Source: Sphingomonas sp. HF-S4 (GTDB taxonomy: Bacteria; Pseudomonadota; Alphaproteobacteria; Sphingomonadales; Sphingomonadaceae). From it: a stretch of 64,000 nt of DNA. The stretch lies in assembly GCF_032911445.1 (NCBI RefSeq), contig NZ_JAWJEJ010000001.1, forward strand, positions 3,348,001 to 3,412,000, read 5' to 3'. Positions 47,473 to 56,278 of this stretch are shown here, one piece after another. The notes beneath the pieces were generated by a model. It saw nothing but the letters and a program-made list of their open reading frames with translations. It was not told the DNA's origin and did no database searches. Position 1 is the stretch's first letter, and every line of letters begins with the position of its first letter. Position numbers and translations under genes: made by a program.

Positions 47473-48100
47473 TCTCGAAGGCGCGCGCGAAGATGTCGGC
47501 GGCATAGCGCGCCTCGGCGTCGATCCGCTCGGGCGTCGCCGCTTCCTTGCCCCACAATACGCGCTGGTGAAGCCCCCCCAGGCACAGCCCGGCGAGCGCG
47601 CGCGCCGCGGCGAGCGGCTCATCCTTGCGCATATGCCCCGACGCCATCTCGGCGGCGAAGAAATCGGCGAGCAGCTGCTGGGTCGGCTGCGGCGCGCGGC
47701 GGAAAAAGATCTCGGCGATCTCGGGAAAGCGCCCCGATTCGGCGGCGATCAGCCGGTGCAGCCGGAGGCCATCCGGTGACGTGATCTTGGTGAGGAAGCT
47801 GCGGCAGAAAGTGAGCAGCGTCGTGTAGGGATCGTCGGTCGGCTGGAGCACGCTCGCCATCTGCCGGCGATAATCGGCGGTGGCGTGATCAAGCACCGCG
47901 GCGAACAGCTCTTCCTTCGACGGGAAGTAACTCCACAGCGTACCCTTCGACCCACCCAGTTCGGCCGAGATCGCCGACATCGACGTCGCCGAATAGCCGT
48001 TGTCGAGGAAGGAGCGCTTGGCGACTTCGAGAATCGCCAGGCGGCGCTCTTCCTTGCGCGCCTCGCGCTTGCCCGGAGCCTTTTCCGTTAGAGTTTCCAT
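47435..48100 (-). CDS. TetR family regulator of the efflux operon
   Basis: 221 aa. TetR HTH (AILEVAKRSFLDNGYSATSMS and GGSKGTLWSYFPSKEELFAAV) plus a TetR_C-type ligand domain (FEINRGG at the end). Divergent from an outer-membrane-factor/emrA/emrB operon. Two near-identical palindromes in the intergenic region are its likely operators; one overlaps its own -10 box. The promoter puts transcription at or near the A of the ATG, so the mRNA is probably leaderless. Likely relieved by an efflux substrate. Its 3' end overlaps the convergent phospholipase gene by 38 bases. Confidence 0.9.
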   Translation of the reverse strand: METLTEKAPGKREARKEERRLAILEVAKRSFLDNGYSATSMSAISAELGGSKGTLWSYFPSKEELFAAVLDHATADYRRQMASVLQPTDDPYTTLLTFCRSFLTKITSPDGLRLHRLIAAESGRFPEIAEIFFRRAPQPTQQLLADFFAAEMASGHMRKDEPLAAARALAGLCLGGLHQRVLWGKEAATPERIDAEARYAADIFARAFEINRGGAAAADRN

Positions 48101-48102
48101 AA

Positions 48103-48120
48103 CCGTACTATAGGGTACGA
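48103..48120 (-). promoter_or_regulatory. TetR operator 1, over the tetR -10 box
   Basis: CGTAC (48104-48108), six bases, GTACG (48115-48119). The minus-strand TATAGT -10 box (48112-48107) lies inside it; with TTGTCA 16 bases further upstream (48134-48129) this is a credible tetR promoter. Confidence 0.65.
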
Positions 48121-48161
48121 TTTTCTATTGACAAGCCGGCATGGCGGGACCATCTGCGCTG

Positions 48162-48179
48162 CCGTACCCTCCAGTACGG
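48162..48179 (+). promoter_or_regulatory. TetR operator 2, before the efflux operon
   Basis: CCGTAC (48162-48167), six bases, GTACGG (48174-48179). Read on the same strand as the reverse complement of operator 1 it is identical at 15 of 18 positions, 59 bases centre to centre, and lies 11 bases before the outer-membrane-factor start. A plus-strand TTGACA at 48128-48133 has only a poor -10 at 17 bases. Confidence 0.65.
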
Positions 48180-48189
48180 TATTTAAATC

Positions 48190-49659
48190 ATGACTCGCTC
48201 CTTCACTCGGTCGCTGCTCGTCGCAAGCATCGCCCTTCCCGCCTTTCTCGCCGCCTGCGCGCCCGTGCCGCAACTCGGTGCGCGCCCCGAAATCCGCGCC
48301 GGCGATAGCTATGCCGCCAGCCAGACGCTCGCTTCCGCGACCACGGCCGCGAACTGGCCCGCCGCCAATTGGTGGGCCGAGTATGGCGATGCCCAGCTCA
48401 CCGCGCTGATCGAGGAAGGCCTGACCGATTCGCCCGACCTTGCCGCCGCCGCCGCACGGCTGCGCGCGGCGCAGGGCTATGCCCAGCAGGCCGGCGCCGC
48501 CCGCCTCCCCTCGGTCGGGATCGAAGCGAGCGCGACCGAGGCCAAGCAGAGCTATAACAACGGCATCCCCGCCGCGTTCGTGCCGCAAGGCTGGAACGAC
48601 AGCGGCCGCGTCGCCGCGAGCCTGAGCTTCGACCTCGACCTCTGGGGCAAGAACCGCGCCGCGCTTGCCGCCGCAACCTCGGACGCCGAGGCCGCGCGGA
48701 TCGAGCTCGAACAGTCGCGGCTCGTCCTCTCGACCAATATTGCGGGCGCCTATGCCGATCTCGCGCGTCTTGCAGCGGAGCGCCGGGTGCAGGAGAATGC
48801 GCTCAGCCTGCGTACCCAGACGCAGAAGCTCGTCGCCGACCGCGTCGATGCCGGGCTCGATACCCGCGCCGAATCGAAGCAGGCCGATGCTGCGGTGCCA
48901 CTTGCCCGCGCCAACCTCGCCGCGACCGACGAGGCGATCGGGCTGACCCGCAACCGCATCGCCGCCCTGCTCGGCAAGGGGCCGGACCGCGGGCTGAGGA
49001 TAACCCTTCCCGCCAACCCGACCGAAGCGCGATCGCTTCCCGCCGGGGTGACCACCGACCTGATCGGCCGCCGCCCCGACATCGCCGCCGCCCGCGCCCG
49101 CGTCGAAGCCGCCGCGAGCCGGATCAAGGTGGCGCGCGCCGACTTCTACCCCTCGATCAACCTCAGCGCGCTGATCGGCTTCCAGTCGCTCGGGCTTTCG
49201 AACCTGTTCGACAGCGGATCGACCTTCGGCCAGGCCGGCCCGGCGATCAGCCTGCCGATCTTCCGCGGCGGCGCGCTCGCCGGCCAGTATAAGGGCGCGC
49301 GCGCCGGCTATGACGAGGCGGTCGCCAATTATGACGGCACCGTCGCCACGGCGTTCCGCGAAGTCGCCGATGCGGTGACCAGCCAGCGCGCGCTGGGAAC
49401 CCGGCTTTCGGAAAGCCGCCAGGCGCTGGCCGATTCGGAAGCCGCCTATGGAATCGCCAGGCAACGCTACCAAGGCGGCCTGTCGACCTTCCTGGATGTT
49501 CTGACCGCCGAGGAGAGGGTGCTGCAGAACCGCCAGATCGTCGTCGATCTCGAGGCGCGGGCGTTCACGCTCGACGTCCAATTGGTCCGCGCGCTCGGCG
49601 GAGGCTTTTCCAACACTCAGGCGGCCGGTGCCGCACGCAAGGACGCTCATAATGGCTGA
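48190..49659 (+). CDS. Efflux transporter outer-membrane factor (NodT family)
   Basis: 489 aa lipoprotein of the TolC-like OEP family. Signal and lipobox FLAACAP; the two OEP repeats begin at PAANWWAEYGD/LTALIEEGLTDSPDLAAAAARLRAAQ and around residue 290; coiled-coil barrel helices are visible. It forms the outer-membrane duct for the EmrA/EmrB proteins encoded next. Its last eight bases overlap the emrA start. Confidence 0.93.
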   Translation: MTRSFTRSLLVASIALPAFLAACAPVPQLGARPEIRAGDSYAASQTLASATTAANWPAANWWAEYGDAQLTALIEEGLTDSPDLAAAAARLRAAQGYAQQAGAARLPSVGIEASATEAKQSYNNGIPAAFVPQGWNDSGRVAASLSFDLDLWGKNRAALAAATSDAEAARIELEQSRLVLSTNIAGAYADLARLAAERRVQENALSLRTQTQKLVADRVDAGLDTRAESKQADAAVPLARANLAATDEAIGLTRNRIAALLGKGPDRGLRITLPANPTEARSLPAGVTTDLIGRRPDIAAARARVEAAASRIKVARADFYPSINLSALIGFQSLGLSNLFDSGSTFGQAGPAISLPIFRGGALAGQYKGARAGYDEAVANYDGTVATAFREVADAVTSQRALGTRLSESRQALADSEAAYGIARQRYQGGLSTFLDVLTAEERVLQNRQIVVDLEARAFTLDVQLVRALGGGFSNTQAAGAARKDAHNG

Positions 49660-50800
49660 TGCCGATCCCGTAGGCCGCGACTTCCACACTGAGGAAGCCA
49701 CCGCCAAGAAGCCCACGCTGCGCAAAAAGCTGCTCACCGGGATCGCCGGCGCAGTGCTGCTGGCCGGTGCCGGCTATGGCGGCTGGTACGCGCTGGTCGG
49801 CAGCCACTATGTTGGCACCGACAATGCCTATGTCGGCGCGGACACCGCGAGCGTCACCCCGATGATTGCCGCGCAGGTGCTGCGCGTCGCGGTCTCGGAC
49901 ACGCAAGCGGTCAAGAAGGGCGATGTACTCGTCCAATTGGACGACAGCGACGCGCGGATCGCGCTCGCCCAGGCCGAGGCCGACCTTGCCAAGGCGCGCC
50001 GCCAGTACGGCCAGACTTCGGCGACCAGCGCGGCGCTCGCCGCGCAGGTCGATGCCCGCAACGCAGATATCGCGCGTGCCCGTGCCCAGCTCGTCTCCGC
50101 CCAGGCGGATTACGAAAAGGCACGCGTCGATCTCGCCCGGCGCCAGCGCCTCGCCCCCAATGGCGCGGTGTCGGGCGAGGAACTTTCCTCGGCAGGTACC
50201 GCCTTCGCGTCGGCCAGGGCCGCGCTCGAACTCGCGCGCGCGGGGGTGGCGCAGGCGAGCTCGACCAAGGGTGCGGCAAGCGGCGAGCTGGCGGCGAACA
50301 ACGCGCTGATCAGCGGCACCACCGCCGCCAACGCCCCTGAAGTGCTCGCGGCGCAGGCCAAGGTCGCGCAGGCGAAGCTCGAGCTCGACCGCACGCTGAT
50401 CCGGGCGCCGATCGACGGCGTGATCACCCGGCGCAACGTCCAGGTCGGCCAGCGCGTCGCGCCGGGGACCGCGCTGATGCTGATCGTCCCGGTCGATGCG
50501 CTCTATGTCGATGCCAATTTCAAGGAAGGCCAGCTCGATCGCGTCCAGATCGGCCAGCCGGTGACGCTGACGTCGGACCTGTATGGCGGCGGCGTCGAAT
50601 ATCACGGCAAGGTCGTCGGGCTTTCGGGCGGCACGGGCGGCGCGTTCGCACTGATCCCGGCGCAGAACGCCACCGGTAACTGGATCAAGGTGGTCCAGCG
50701 CCTCCCCGTCCGCGTCGCGCTCGATCCGCGTGAGTTGAAAGCGCACCCCTTGCGGGTCGGTCTCTCCATGGACGCCGAGATCGACGTCTCCGCCAAGTAA
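49652..50800 (+). CDS. emrA: HlyD/EmrA-type membrane fusion protein
   Basis: 382 aa periplasmic adaptor. Single N-terminal membrane helix (about 30-50), biotinyl-lipoyl halves (YVGTDNAYVGADTASVTPMI and TLIRAPIDGVITRRNVQVGQ), long coiled-coil hairpin between, then a beta-barrel domain (PVDALYVDANFKEGQLDRV). It links the inner-membrane pump to the outer-membrane factor. ATG 49652 is preferred: AAGGA 9 bases upstream; eight upstream codons of open frame are skipped. Confidence 0.93.
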   Translation: MADADPVGRDFHTEEATAKKPTLRKKLLTGIAGAVLLAGAGYGGWYALVGSHYVGTDNAYVGADTASVTPMIAAQVLRVAVSDTQAVKKGDVLVQLDDSDARIALAQAEADLAKARRQYGQTSATSAALAAQVDARNADIARARAQLVSAQADYEKARVDLARRQRLAPNGAVSGEELSSAGTAFASARAALELARAGVAQASSTKGAASGELAANNALISGTTAANAPEVLAAQAKVAQAKLELDRTLIRAPIDGVITRRNVQVGQRVAPGTALMLIVPVDALYVDANFKEGQLDRVQIGQPVTLTSDLYGGGVEYHGKVVGLSGGTGGAFALIPAQNATGNWIKVVQRLPVRVALDPRELKAHPLRVGLSMDAEIDVSAK

Positions 50801-50812
50801 GGACCGTTCGTC

Positions 50813-52339
50813 ATGAACGCCAAAGAAGAGGCGGCGCCCCTCACCGGGTTCCGGCTGATCCTGGCGGGCGCAGTGCTCGCGCTCACCAACTTCATGGTGG
50901 TGCTCGACACCACGATCGCCAACGTCTCGGTGCCGCACATCGCCGGCAGCCTGGGCATCTCGGGCAGCCAGGGGACGTGGATCATCACCTCCTATGCCGT
51001 CGCCGAGGCGGTGTGCGTCCCGCTGACCGGCTGGCTCGCCGGGCGGTTCGGAACGGTGCGCACCTTCACCTTCGGGATGATCGGGTTCGGCATCTTCTCG
51101 GTGTTGTGCGGTCTATCGACCTCGCTCGGCATGCTCGTCGCATGCCGGATCGGCCAGGGCCTGTGCGGCGGACCACTGATGCCGCTCAGCCAGACCCTGC
51201 TGATGCGCATCTTCAAGCCCGAGCAGCGTGCCCAGGCGATGGGCGTATGGGCAATGACCACGGTCACGGCGCCGATCCTCGGCCCGATCCTGGGCGGCAC
51301 GATCAGCGATTCGTGGTCGTGGCACTGGATCTTCTTCATCAACATTCCCGTCGCCGCCTTGTGCGCGTTCGGCGCATTCCGCCTGCTTGGCTCTTCGGAG
51401 ACCAGGACCGAGAAGATGCGGATCGACGGGATCGGCCTCGCGCTGATGCTGCTGTGGATCGGCGCGCTCCAGATCATGCTCGATCTGGGCCGCGAGCATG
51501 ACTGGTTCGCCGACCCGACGATCATCGCGCTGGCGGTGATCGCCGCGGTGGGGCTGCTCGTCTTCCTCGCCTGGGAGCTGACCGAGGACCAGCCGATCGT
51601 CGATCTGCGGGTGTTCCGGCATCGCGGGTTCAGCGTGGCGGTGGCGAGCCTCTCGTTTGCGTTTGCGACCTTCTTCGCCTCGGCAGTGATCATCCCGCAA
51701 TGGCTGCAGACCAGCATGGGCTACACCGCGACCTATGCCGGCTATGCGACGGCGTTCACCGGGGTGGCGGCGGTGATCATGTCGCCGATCGTCGCCAAGC
51801 TATCGACCAAATTCGATCCCCGCGCGCTGGTGTGCTTCGGCATCCTGTGGCTCGGCATGACCTCGCTGCTGCGCGTGCACTGGAACAGCGGCGCCGATTT
51901 CTGGACGCTCGCTTTCCCGCAATTGCTCCAGGGCTTCGGCATGCCTTTCTTCTTCATCCCGCTGACCACGCTGGCGCTCGGTGCGGTCGAGCCCGATGAG
52001 ACTGCCGCCGCGGCAGGGGTGATGAGCTTCCTGCGCACGATGGCCGGGGCGATCGGCACGTCGATCTCGGCGACCCTGTGGGACAATAGCAGCCGGGTGG
52101 CGCGCAGCGAGATCGTGTCGAGCATGAACACCCAGGCGACCAGCGACGCGCTGAGCGCGCAGGGCTTCTCGCTCGATCAGATCCGCGGGGTGATCGCACA
52201 ACTGGTCGACAAGGAAGCGATGGCGGTGGCGACCACGCATATCTTCCTGATCTCGGCGGTGGTGTTCTTCTTCGCCGCGATGATCATCTGGCTGACCCCG
52301 CGGCCGACACGCGCAGTGGCGATGGGGGCGGCGCACTGA
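50813..52339 (+). CDS. emrB: DHA2-family MFS drug exporter (EmrB type)
   Basis: 508 aa, 14-helix MFS pump. Family marks: NFMVVLDTTIANVSVPHIAGSLGIS in helix 1, GWLAGRFGTVRTFTFGMIGFG (motif A), PLMPLSQTLLMRIFKPEQRAQAMGVW and the motif C segment PILGPILGGTISDSWSWHWIFFINIP (1-28 of that loop). It exports hydrophobic toxicants using the proton gradient. Third gene of the tetR-controlled efflux operon; starts 12 bases after emrA. Confidence 0.93.
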   Translation: MNAKEEAAPLTGFRLILAGAVLALTNFMVVLDTTIANVSVPHIAGSLGISGSQGTWIITSYAVAEAVCVPLTGWLAGRFGTVRTFTFGMIGFGIFSVLCGLSTSLGMLVACRIGQGLCGGPLMPLSQTLLMRIFKPEQRAQAMGVWAMTTVTAPILGPILGGTISDSWSWHWIFFINIPVAALCAFGAFRLLGSSETRTEKMRIDGIGLALMLLWIGALQIMLDLGREHDWFADPTIIALAVIAAVGLLVFLAWELTEDQPIVDLRVFRHRGFSVAVASLSFAFATFFASAVIIPQWLQTSMGYTATYAGYATAFTGVAAVIMSPIVAKLSTKFDPRALVCFGILWLGMTSLLRVHWNSGADFWTLAFPQLLQGFGMPFFFIPLTTLALGAVEPDETAAAAGVMSFLRTMAGAIGTSISATLWDNSSRVARSEIVSSMNTQATSDALSAQGFSLDQIRGVIAQLVDKEAMAVATTHIFLISAVVFFFAAMIIWLTPRPTRAVAMGAAH

Positions 52340-52345
52340 CACTCC

Positions 52346-52371
52346 GTCATCCCGGCTTTCGCCGGGATGAC
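52346..52371. repeat. Single palindromic repeat unit between convergent genes
   Basis: GTCATCCCGGC-TTTC-GCCGGGATGAC, perfect 11-base arms, filling the gap between the emrB and ydbL stops. Same family as the pairs at 7037 and 25885; here it may act as a shared terminator. Confidence 0.85.
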
Positions 52372-52375
52372 GATC

Positions 52376-52747
52376 TCACAAGCAGCGCGGGTCGCGCACC
52401 GGGGCGTCGGCGCCGCGGGTCAGCCAGCGGCCGTCGGGCGCCTGGTATTTCTCGCCTGGCTGGGTGCGCAGGACCAGGTTGCAGCCGGTGACGAACGCCA
52501 TCTGCTCGACGGTCGAGCCGCTCGCAGCCTGCGCGGTATATTGCTTCTTGCGCTGGATGTTGATGTTGTTGACCAGCGCCTGGAGCGCGGGCGTGCCGGC
52601 ACCGACCACGCCGAGATAGCCATCGGGCTGCTCGCCGACCTGGCCGGCAGCGCGCGCCGCCGAATAGGCTGGGTCGCGCTGGGCGAGCGCGGGCGTGGTG
52701 ACGAGGGCGGCCAGCGCCGCGGCAACGAAAAGGGTCTTGGAGCGCAT
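52376..52747 (-). CDS. ydbL: YdbL family periplasmic protein (DUF1318)
   Basis: 123 aa with signal peptide (TTPALAQ cleavage). The YdbL marks are AYSAARAAGQVGEQPDGYLG and VNNINIQRKKQYTAQA. In E. coli YdbL works with YdbH and YnbE and may chaperone YnbE; the same three genes are adjacent here. ATG overlaps the ynbE stop by one base group (ATGA). A few bases past the stop lies the shared palindromic repeat. Confidence 0.9.
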   Translation of the reverse strand: MRSKTLFVAAALAALVTTPALAQRDPAYSAARAAGQVGEQPDGYLGVVGAGTPALQALVNNINIQRKKQYTAQAASGSTVEQMAFVTGCNLVLRTQPGEKYQAPDGRWLTRGADAPVRDPRCL

Positions 52748-52935
52748 CAGAATATTCCCGGGTTTTCCTGGATCAGTGTCTTCGCCTTGTTGTCGAGACG
52801 ATACACCACTTCCTGCGTGATCGATATGTTGAGGTTGATGACGATCGGCTTGTCGGGCGCGGTGACGTTGACGCAGCCGCCGGCCAGCATCGCCGGCAGC
52901 ATGGGCCAAAGCCCCAAGTTTCGATTCAACCTCAT
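52747..52935 (-). CDS. ynbE: YnbE-like lipoprotein
   Basis: 62 aa outer-membrane lipoprotein (lipobox LAGGC) whose mature part (INLNISITQEVVYRLDNKAK) is the conserved YnbE strand segment. In E. coli YnbE oligomerises against the C-terminus of YdbH to complete a bridge between the membranes. ATG 52935 is chosen since AAGGAG lies 6 bases upstream; ATG 52950 overlaps the ydbH stop. Confidence 0.88.
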   Translation of the reverse strand: MRLNRNLGLWPMLPAMLAGGCVNVTAPDKPIVINLNISITQEVVYRLDNKAKTLIQENPGIF

Positions 52936-52946
52936 TGCGGCTCCTT

Positions 52947-55900
52947 TCATCGCAGCTTCTGGCTTTCGGGGGGCTGAACCGGTGCGGCAGCCCCCTGGGC
53001 TTCCTGTTCCTGCAGCAAGGCCGGCAGGTTGCGCTCGATCAGCCGGTTGGGATCGTACCAGGACTGGACCGAATCGAGCAGTTGCTTGAACGGCGCCGCG
53101 ATCCGGACGTTGAACACGAAGGGCAATTTCGCCAGCCGGCGCAGCAGGAAATTGGACTTGGTGCCCTTGCCCTGGCTCACGCCGGCGAAGCGGATCTCGG
53201 TGACCATGTCGCCCGCCAGCGGCCCGTTCATGTCGATCGTCAGGCTCTTATACTCGAGCGCCTTCAAGGCCTGGAATGCCATGTTGCCCCACACGCCGAG
53301 ATCGCGCTGCGAAAGCTCGCCGACATAGGCCAGCGAGCCGCCGGCGCGGGCGCGCAGCACGCCGCCTTCGATCCGCCCGCCCTGCGCGTCGAAGATCATC
53401 GGCAGCGTGCCGTCGAAGGTGCCGGTGGCATCGAGATTGTCGAACTCCATTTCCTTGAGGAACAGCGCGGCGTCCACGCCGGTGACCTGGAAGGTCATGC
53501 GTCGCGCCTGTCGCTCGCTGAAATCGAGCACCGTCGGCTCGAGCACCAGCTCGCCCCCGGCAAAGGGCCAGCGGCCGCCCTCGACCGCGACGCGGGTGGG
53601 TTCGAGAAGTTGGAAGCGGACCGTGCCGTCGCGCACCGGCACGCCGGGATTAATCTCGGCAACGACGGCGACCTGACCCGGCGCGGTGCGCATGCCGAGC
53701 AGGTCGGTGAAGTCGAGCCTGGTGGCGAGCCCGCGCACCGGGCCGAACGCCGCGGCGAGATCGACCGATTTGGTGCCGAAGTGGCCAGTGCTAGTGACGC
53801 CCCCGGGGGACCAGTCGATCCGACCCTTGCCGTCGACGCTGCCCGACACGTCGGCGATGACGCCGAAGGTAAGCGGCGTGAGCACGCTCGGCTGGAAGCC
53901 GTTCTCAGCAAAGGCGATACCGGGAACATCGATCGCCGCAGTGCCGCGGCCGGTCGACAAATCGTGGCGGATGTCGATGCGCGCCACGGCCACGCCCGCG
54001 GTGGGGGCCTTGAGGCCGGCGGTAGCGCTGATCGCGTTGCCGGAAAGCGCGAGGCGGGCGTCATCGCTGGCGAGCGGATAGAAACGCGGTTCGGGAGCGG
54101 CATCGGAAACGGTCAGCGCGCCGGCGAGCGCAAGGCCTTCGGCGGTGGTCTTCCAGCTGCCTGCTGCGCCTGAGATCACCAGCGGCACCGCGCCGATCTG
54201 GCCACCGAGCCCCGCGAAGTCGCCGGCGATCTCGCTGCCGAAGCGCCCGCCGAGCGAGGCGATGTCGAGCCGAGTGACGGTCTCGGCACCGAGCCGTACC
54301 TGCACGCCGCCCAGGCTGAACCGTGAGGCGCCGAGCAGGAGGCGGGCATCGTCGGCCCGCACCGTCAGCGGGCTCGATCCGACGCGCCCGGCGAGTTGGG
54401 GGCGGGTCAAGCGAATGCCGCCAGCCACGCCGCGCGAGGATATGCCGACCATCGCCCTACCGATCGGGCAGGCGTTGAGGCTGCCCGGCGCGAGCACTGC
54501 CCCGGCGACGGCGACGCGATCGAACCGGACGGTCGCGCAGCCGGGGTTTACCGTCACGCTGTCGCCCCGCCAGCGCGCATCGAGCGGCAGCGCGAGCCGC
54601 TTGACACGCCCGGCACCGAGCGGGCCCGACAGCGTCGCGGCGGTGCGCAGCTCGCCGCGGCCCTGGCCGAAGCTGAAGGCGATGTTCGCCAGCGCCAGGC
54701 TTGCGCCGTTCGCGGCATAAGGCTGGACGAAGCCGGTGCCGCGCAGCCGCGCCTCGCCCTGCCTCTGCGACAGCCGCAGCACTGCCTCGGGCACGCCACC
54801 GCCGCGCAGCGCCAGGGTCCCGTCGATCCGCGGCGCCGCCGAGGCGCCGTCGCCGCTCACGCCGCCGCCGCGATCGAAGCTGAGCCGCGCACCGCTCGCG
54901 GCATCGACCTGCAGGCGAGGCAGCGCATAGCGGAAGCCACTAGACGACGCCGCAACCGTCACGTCGGCATTCGCGTCGAAACCGGCGGCCGCCGCTGCGA
55001 CCGACTGCGCCAGCCGTGCTGCGATCGGCGCGAGCGGCGTGCCCCGCGCGGCCTGCGCCTGGTTGCGGATCGCGACGCGCTGCGCCTCGGGAAGGGCCGC
55101 TCCGCGCACGGTCACCTTGCCGCGATATTCGACGCTGCCCCCCTGCTGGCGATAGCCGCCGGCGAGGTCGAGGCCTGCGCCGGACGCCTCGACCGCCGCA
55201 AACCGACCCGAGCGCAGGGTGATCGCGCCGCGCGTCGCCGCAGTAGTGCCGTCGAAAGTGATGCGGCCCTGCACATCCGAAACGCGGCGCATAGCCATTT
55301 CGAGCCGGGGCAGCGCGAGGTCCGCCGCGCCCTTCCAGCTATCCAGCGCGGCGCCGAGATCGGCCTGCACCCCGATCCGCGGCGTTTCGGCGCGCACTCC
55401 GGCGCAGTCGAGCCGCGACGCCGCAAGCGGCCCGGCGATGCTCGGGCGCGCGTCGCGGATGCGCAGGTCGAACGCGCCCGAGATCCCCGCCGCCGAGCAG
55501 CCGGAAACGTCGAGCCGCGGCGCGGTTACCCGCGCGGTGCCCGCAAAGCCATCGTCGAGCAGGCCCTTGCCCGCGAAGGCGAGCTCGGCGCGTCCTGCCG
55601 GGCTGTCGAGCGCCAGCCGCGCATCGGCGACATCGATCTCGATATGCGGCAGCGCGAAGGGCTTGCCCGAGGGCGGCGGCATCAGTTTGTCGATATCGCC
55701 GAGCGCCAACCGTCCGCCGACCACGCGCCCGTTGAGCCGCACTTGCCCCGCCCGCAACGCGAGCACCCTTGCGCCCCAAGGCGACAGGGTGGTGCCGAGC
55801 TCGACCCAATCAGCGGTCAGATCGGGCGCACGCGGATCGCCGATCACCACCCCGGTCAAGCGCTGGCGCCAAGGCGAGAGCTGCTCGATGGTATATTGCG

Positions 55901-56096
55901 CGCGCACCCCGCGGCGGCTCAGTTCGCGATCGACGAACTCGCGTGCGATCGTGCGGCGCTGAAGCCACGCCGCCGCCAGCGCGACGAGCAGCAGCAATGC
56001 GAGCGTGAGGAACAGCCGTCCCCAGGGACGCCGTCGCCGGCGATCCGCTGAGTCTTCGATCGCCTGGTCCGGCGTCTGATCCAGGCTCGTCGTCAC
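52947..56096 (-). CDS. ydbH: YdbH family AsmA-like envelope bridge protein
   Basis: 1049 aa. A membrane helix (about 24-46, FLTLALLLLVALAAAW) anchors a very long periplasmic beta groove, expected to carry phospholipids between inner and outer membranes with partial redundancy to TamB and YhdP. The C-terminal DUF748-like/YdbH region (DLGVWGNMAFQALKALEYKS, LDMNGPLAGDMVTEIRFAG type) is conserved. GTG 56096 is chosen because GGGAG lies 5 bases upstream; the frame is open for 33 more codons without coding character. First gene of ydbH-ynbE-ydbL. Confidence 0.9.
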   Translation of the reverse strand: MTTSLDQTPDQAIEDSADRRRRRPWGRLFLTLALLLLVALAAAWLQRRTIAREFVDRELSRRGVRAQYTIEQLSPWRQRLTGVVIGDPRAPDLTADWVELGTTLSPWGARVLALRAGQVRLNGRVVGGRLALGDIDKLMPPPSGKPFALPHIEIDVADARLALDSPAGRAELAFAGKGLLDDGFAGTARVTAPRLDVSGCSAAGISGAFDLRIRDARPSIAGPLAASRLDCAGVRAETPRIGVQADLGAALDSWKGAADLALPRLEMAMRRVSDVQGRITFDGTTAATRGAITLRSGRFAAVEASGAGLDLAGGYRQQGGSVEYRGKVTVRGAALPEAQRVAIRNQAQAARGTPLAPIAARLAQSVAAAAAGFDANADVTVAASSSGFRYALPRLQVDAASGARLSFDRGGGVSGDGASAAPRIDGTLALRGGGVPEAVLRLSQRQGEARLRGTGFVQPYAANGASLALANIAFSFGQGRGELRTAATLSGPLGAGRVKRLALPLDARWRGDSVTVNPGCATVRFDRVAVAGAVLAPGSLNACPIGRAMVGISSRGVAGGIRLTRPQLAGRVGSSPLTVRADDARLLLGASRFSLGGVQVRLGAETVTRLDIASLGGRFGSEIAGDFAGLGGQIGAVPLVISGAAGSWKTTAEGLALAGALTVSDAAPEPRFYPLASDDARLALSGNAISATAGLKAPTAGVAVARIDIRHDLSTGRGTAAIDVPGIAFAENGFQPSVLTPLTFGVIADVSGSVDGKGRIDWSPGGVTSTGHFGTKSVDLAAAFGPVRGLATRLDFTDLLGMRTAPGQVAVVAEINPGVPVRDGTVRFQLLEPTRVAVEGGRWPFAGGELVLEPTVLDFSERQARRMTFQVTGVDAALFLKEMEFDNLDATGTFDGTLPMIFDAQGGRIEGGVLRARAGGSLAYVGELSQRDLGVWGNMAFQALKALEYKSLTIDMNGPLAGDMVTEIRFAGVSQGKGTKSNFLLRRLAKLPFVFNVRIAAPFKQLLDSVQSWYDPNRLIERNLPALLQEQEAQGAAAPVQPPESQKLR

Positions 56097-56278
56097 CGCA
56101 GCTCCCGCACCGGCACTATGCCGCGCTTCCCCGCCCGGCAACAGAGGGTTCGGGAAAGGGTTCCGAACGCGGCCGCGCAACTGCCCGATCCGCAAAGAAA
56201 ACGCGTTGAGGCGAAATCGGCTTCACGCCTGCGCAGGTGCCGATATGCTGGGGCAGGGCTGAACCGGGGGGTGGAGTC

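Noticed and set aside
54396..56051. 551-codon plus-strand frame over ydbH
   Set aside because: Shadow of the minus-strand ydbH gene.
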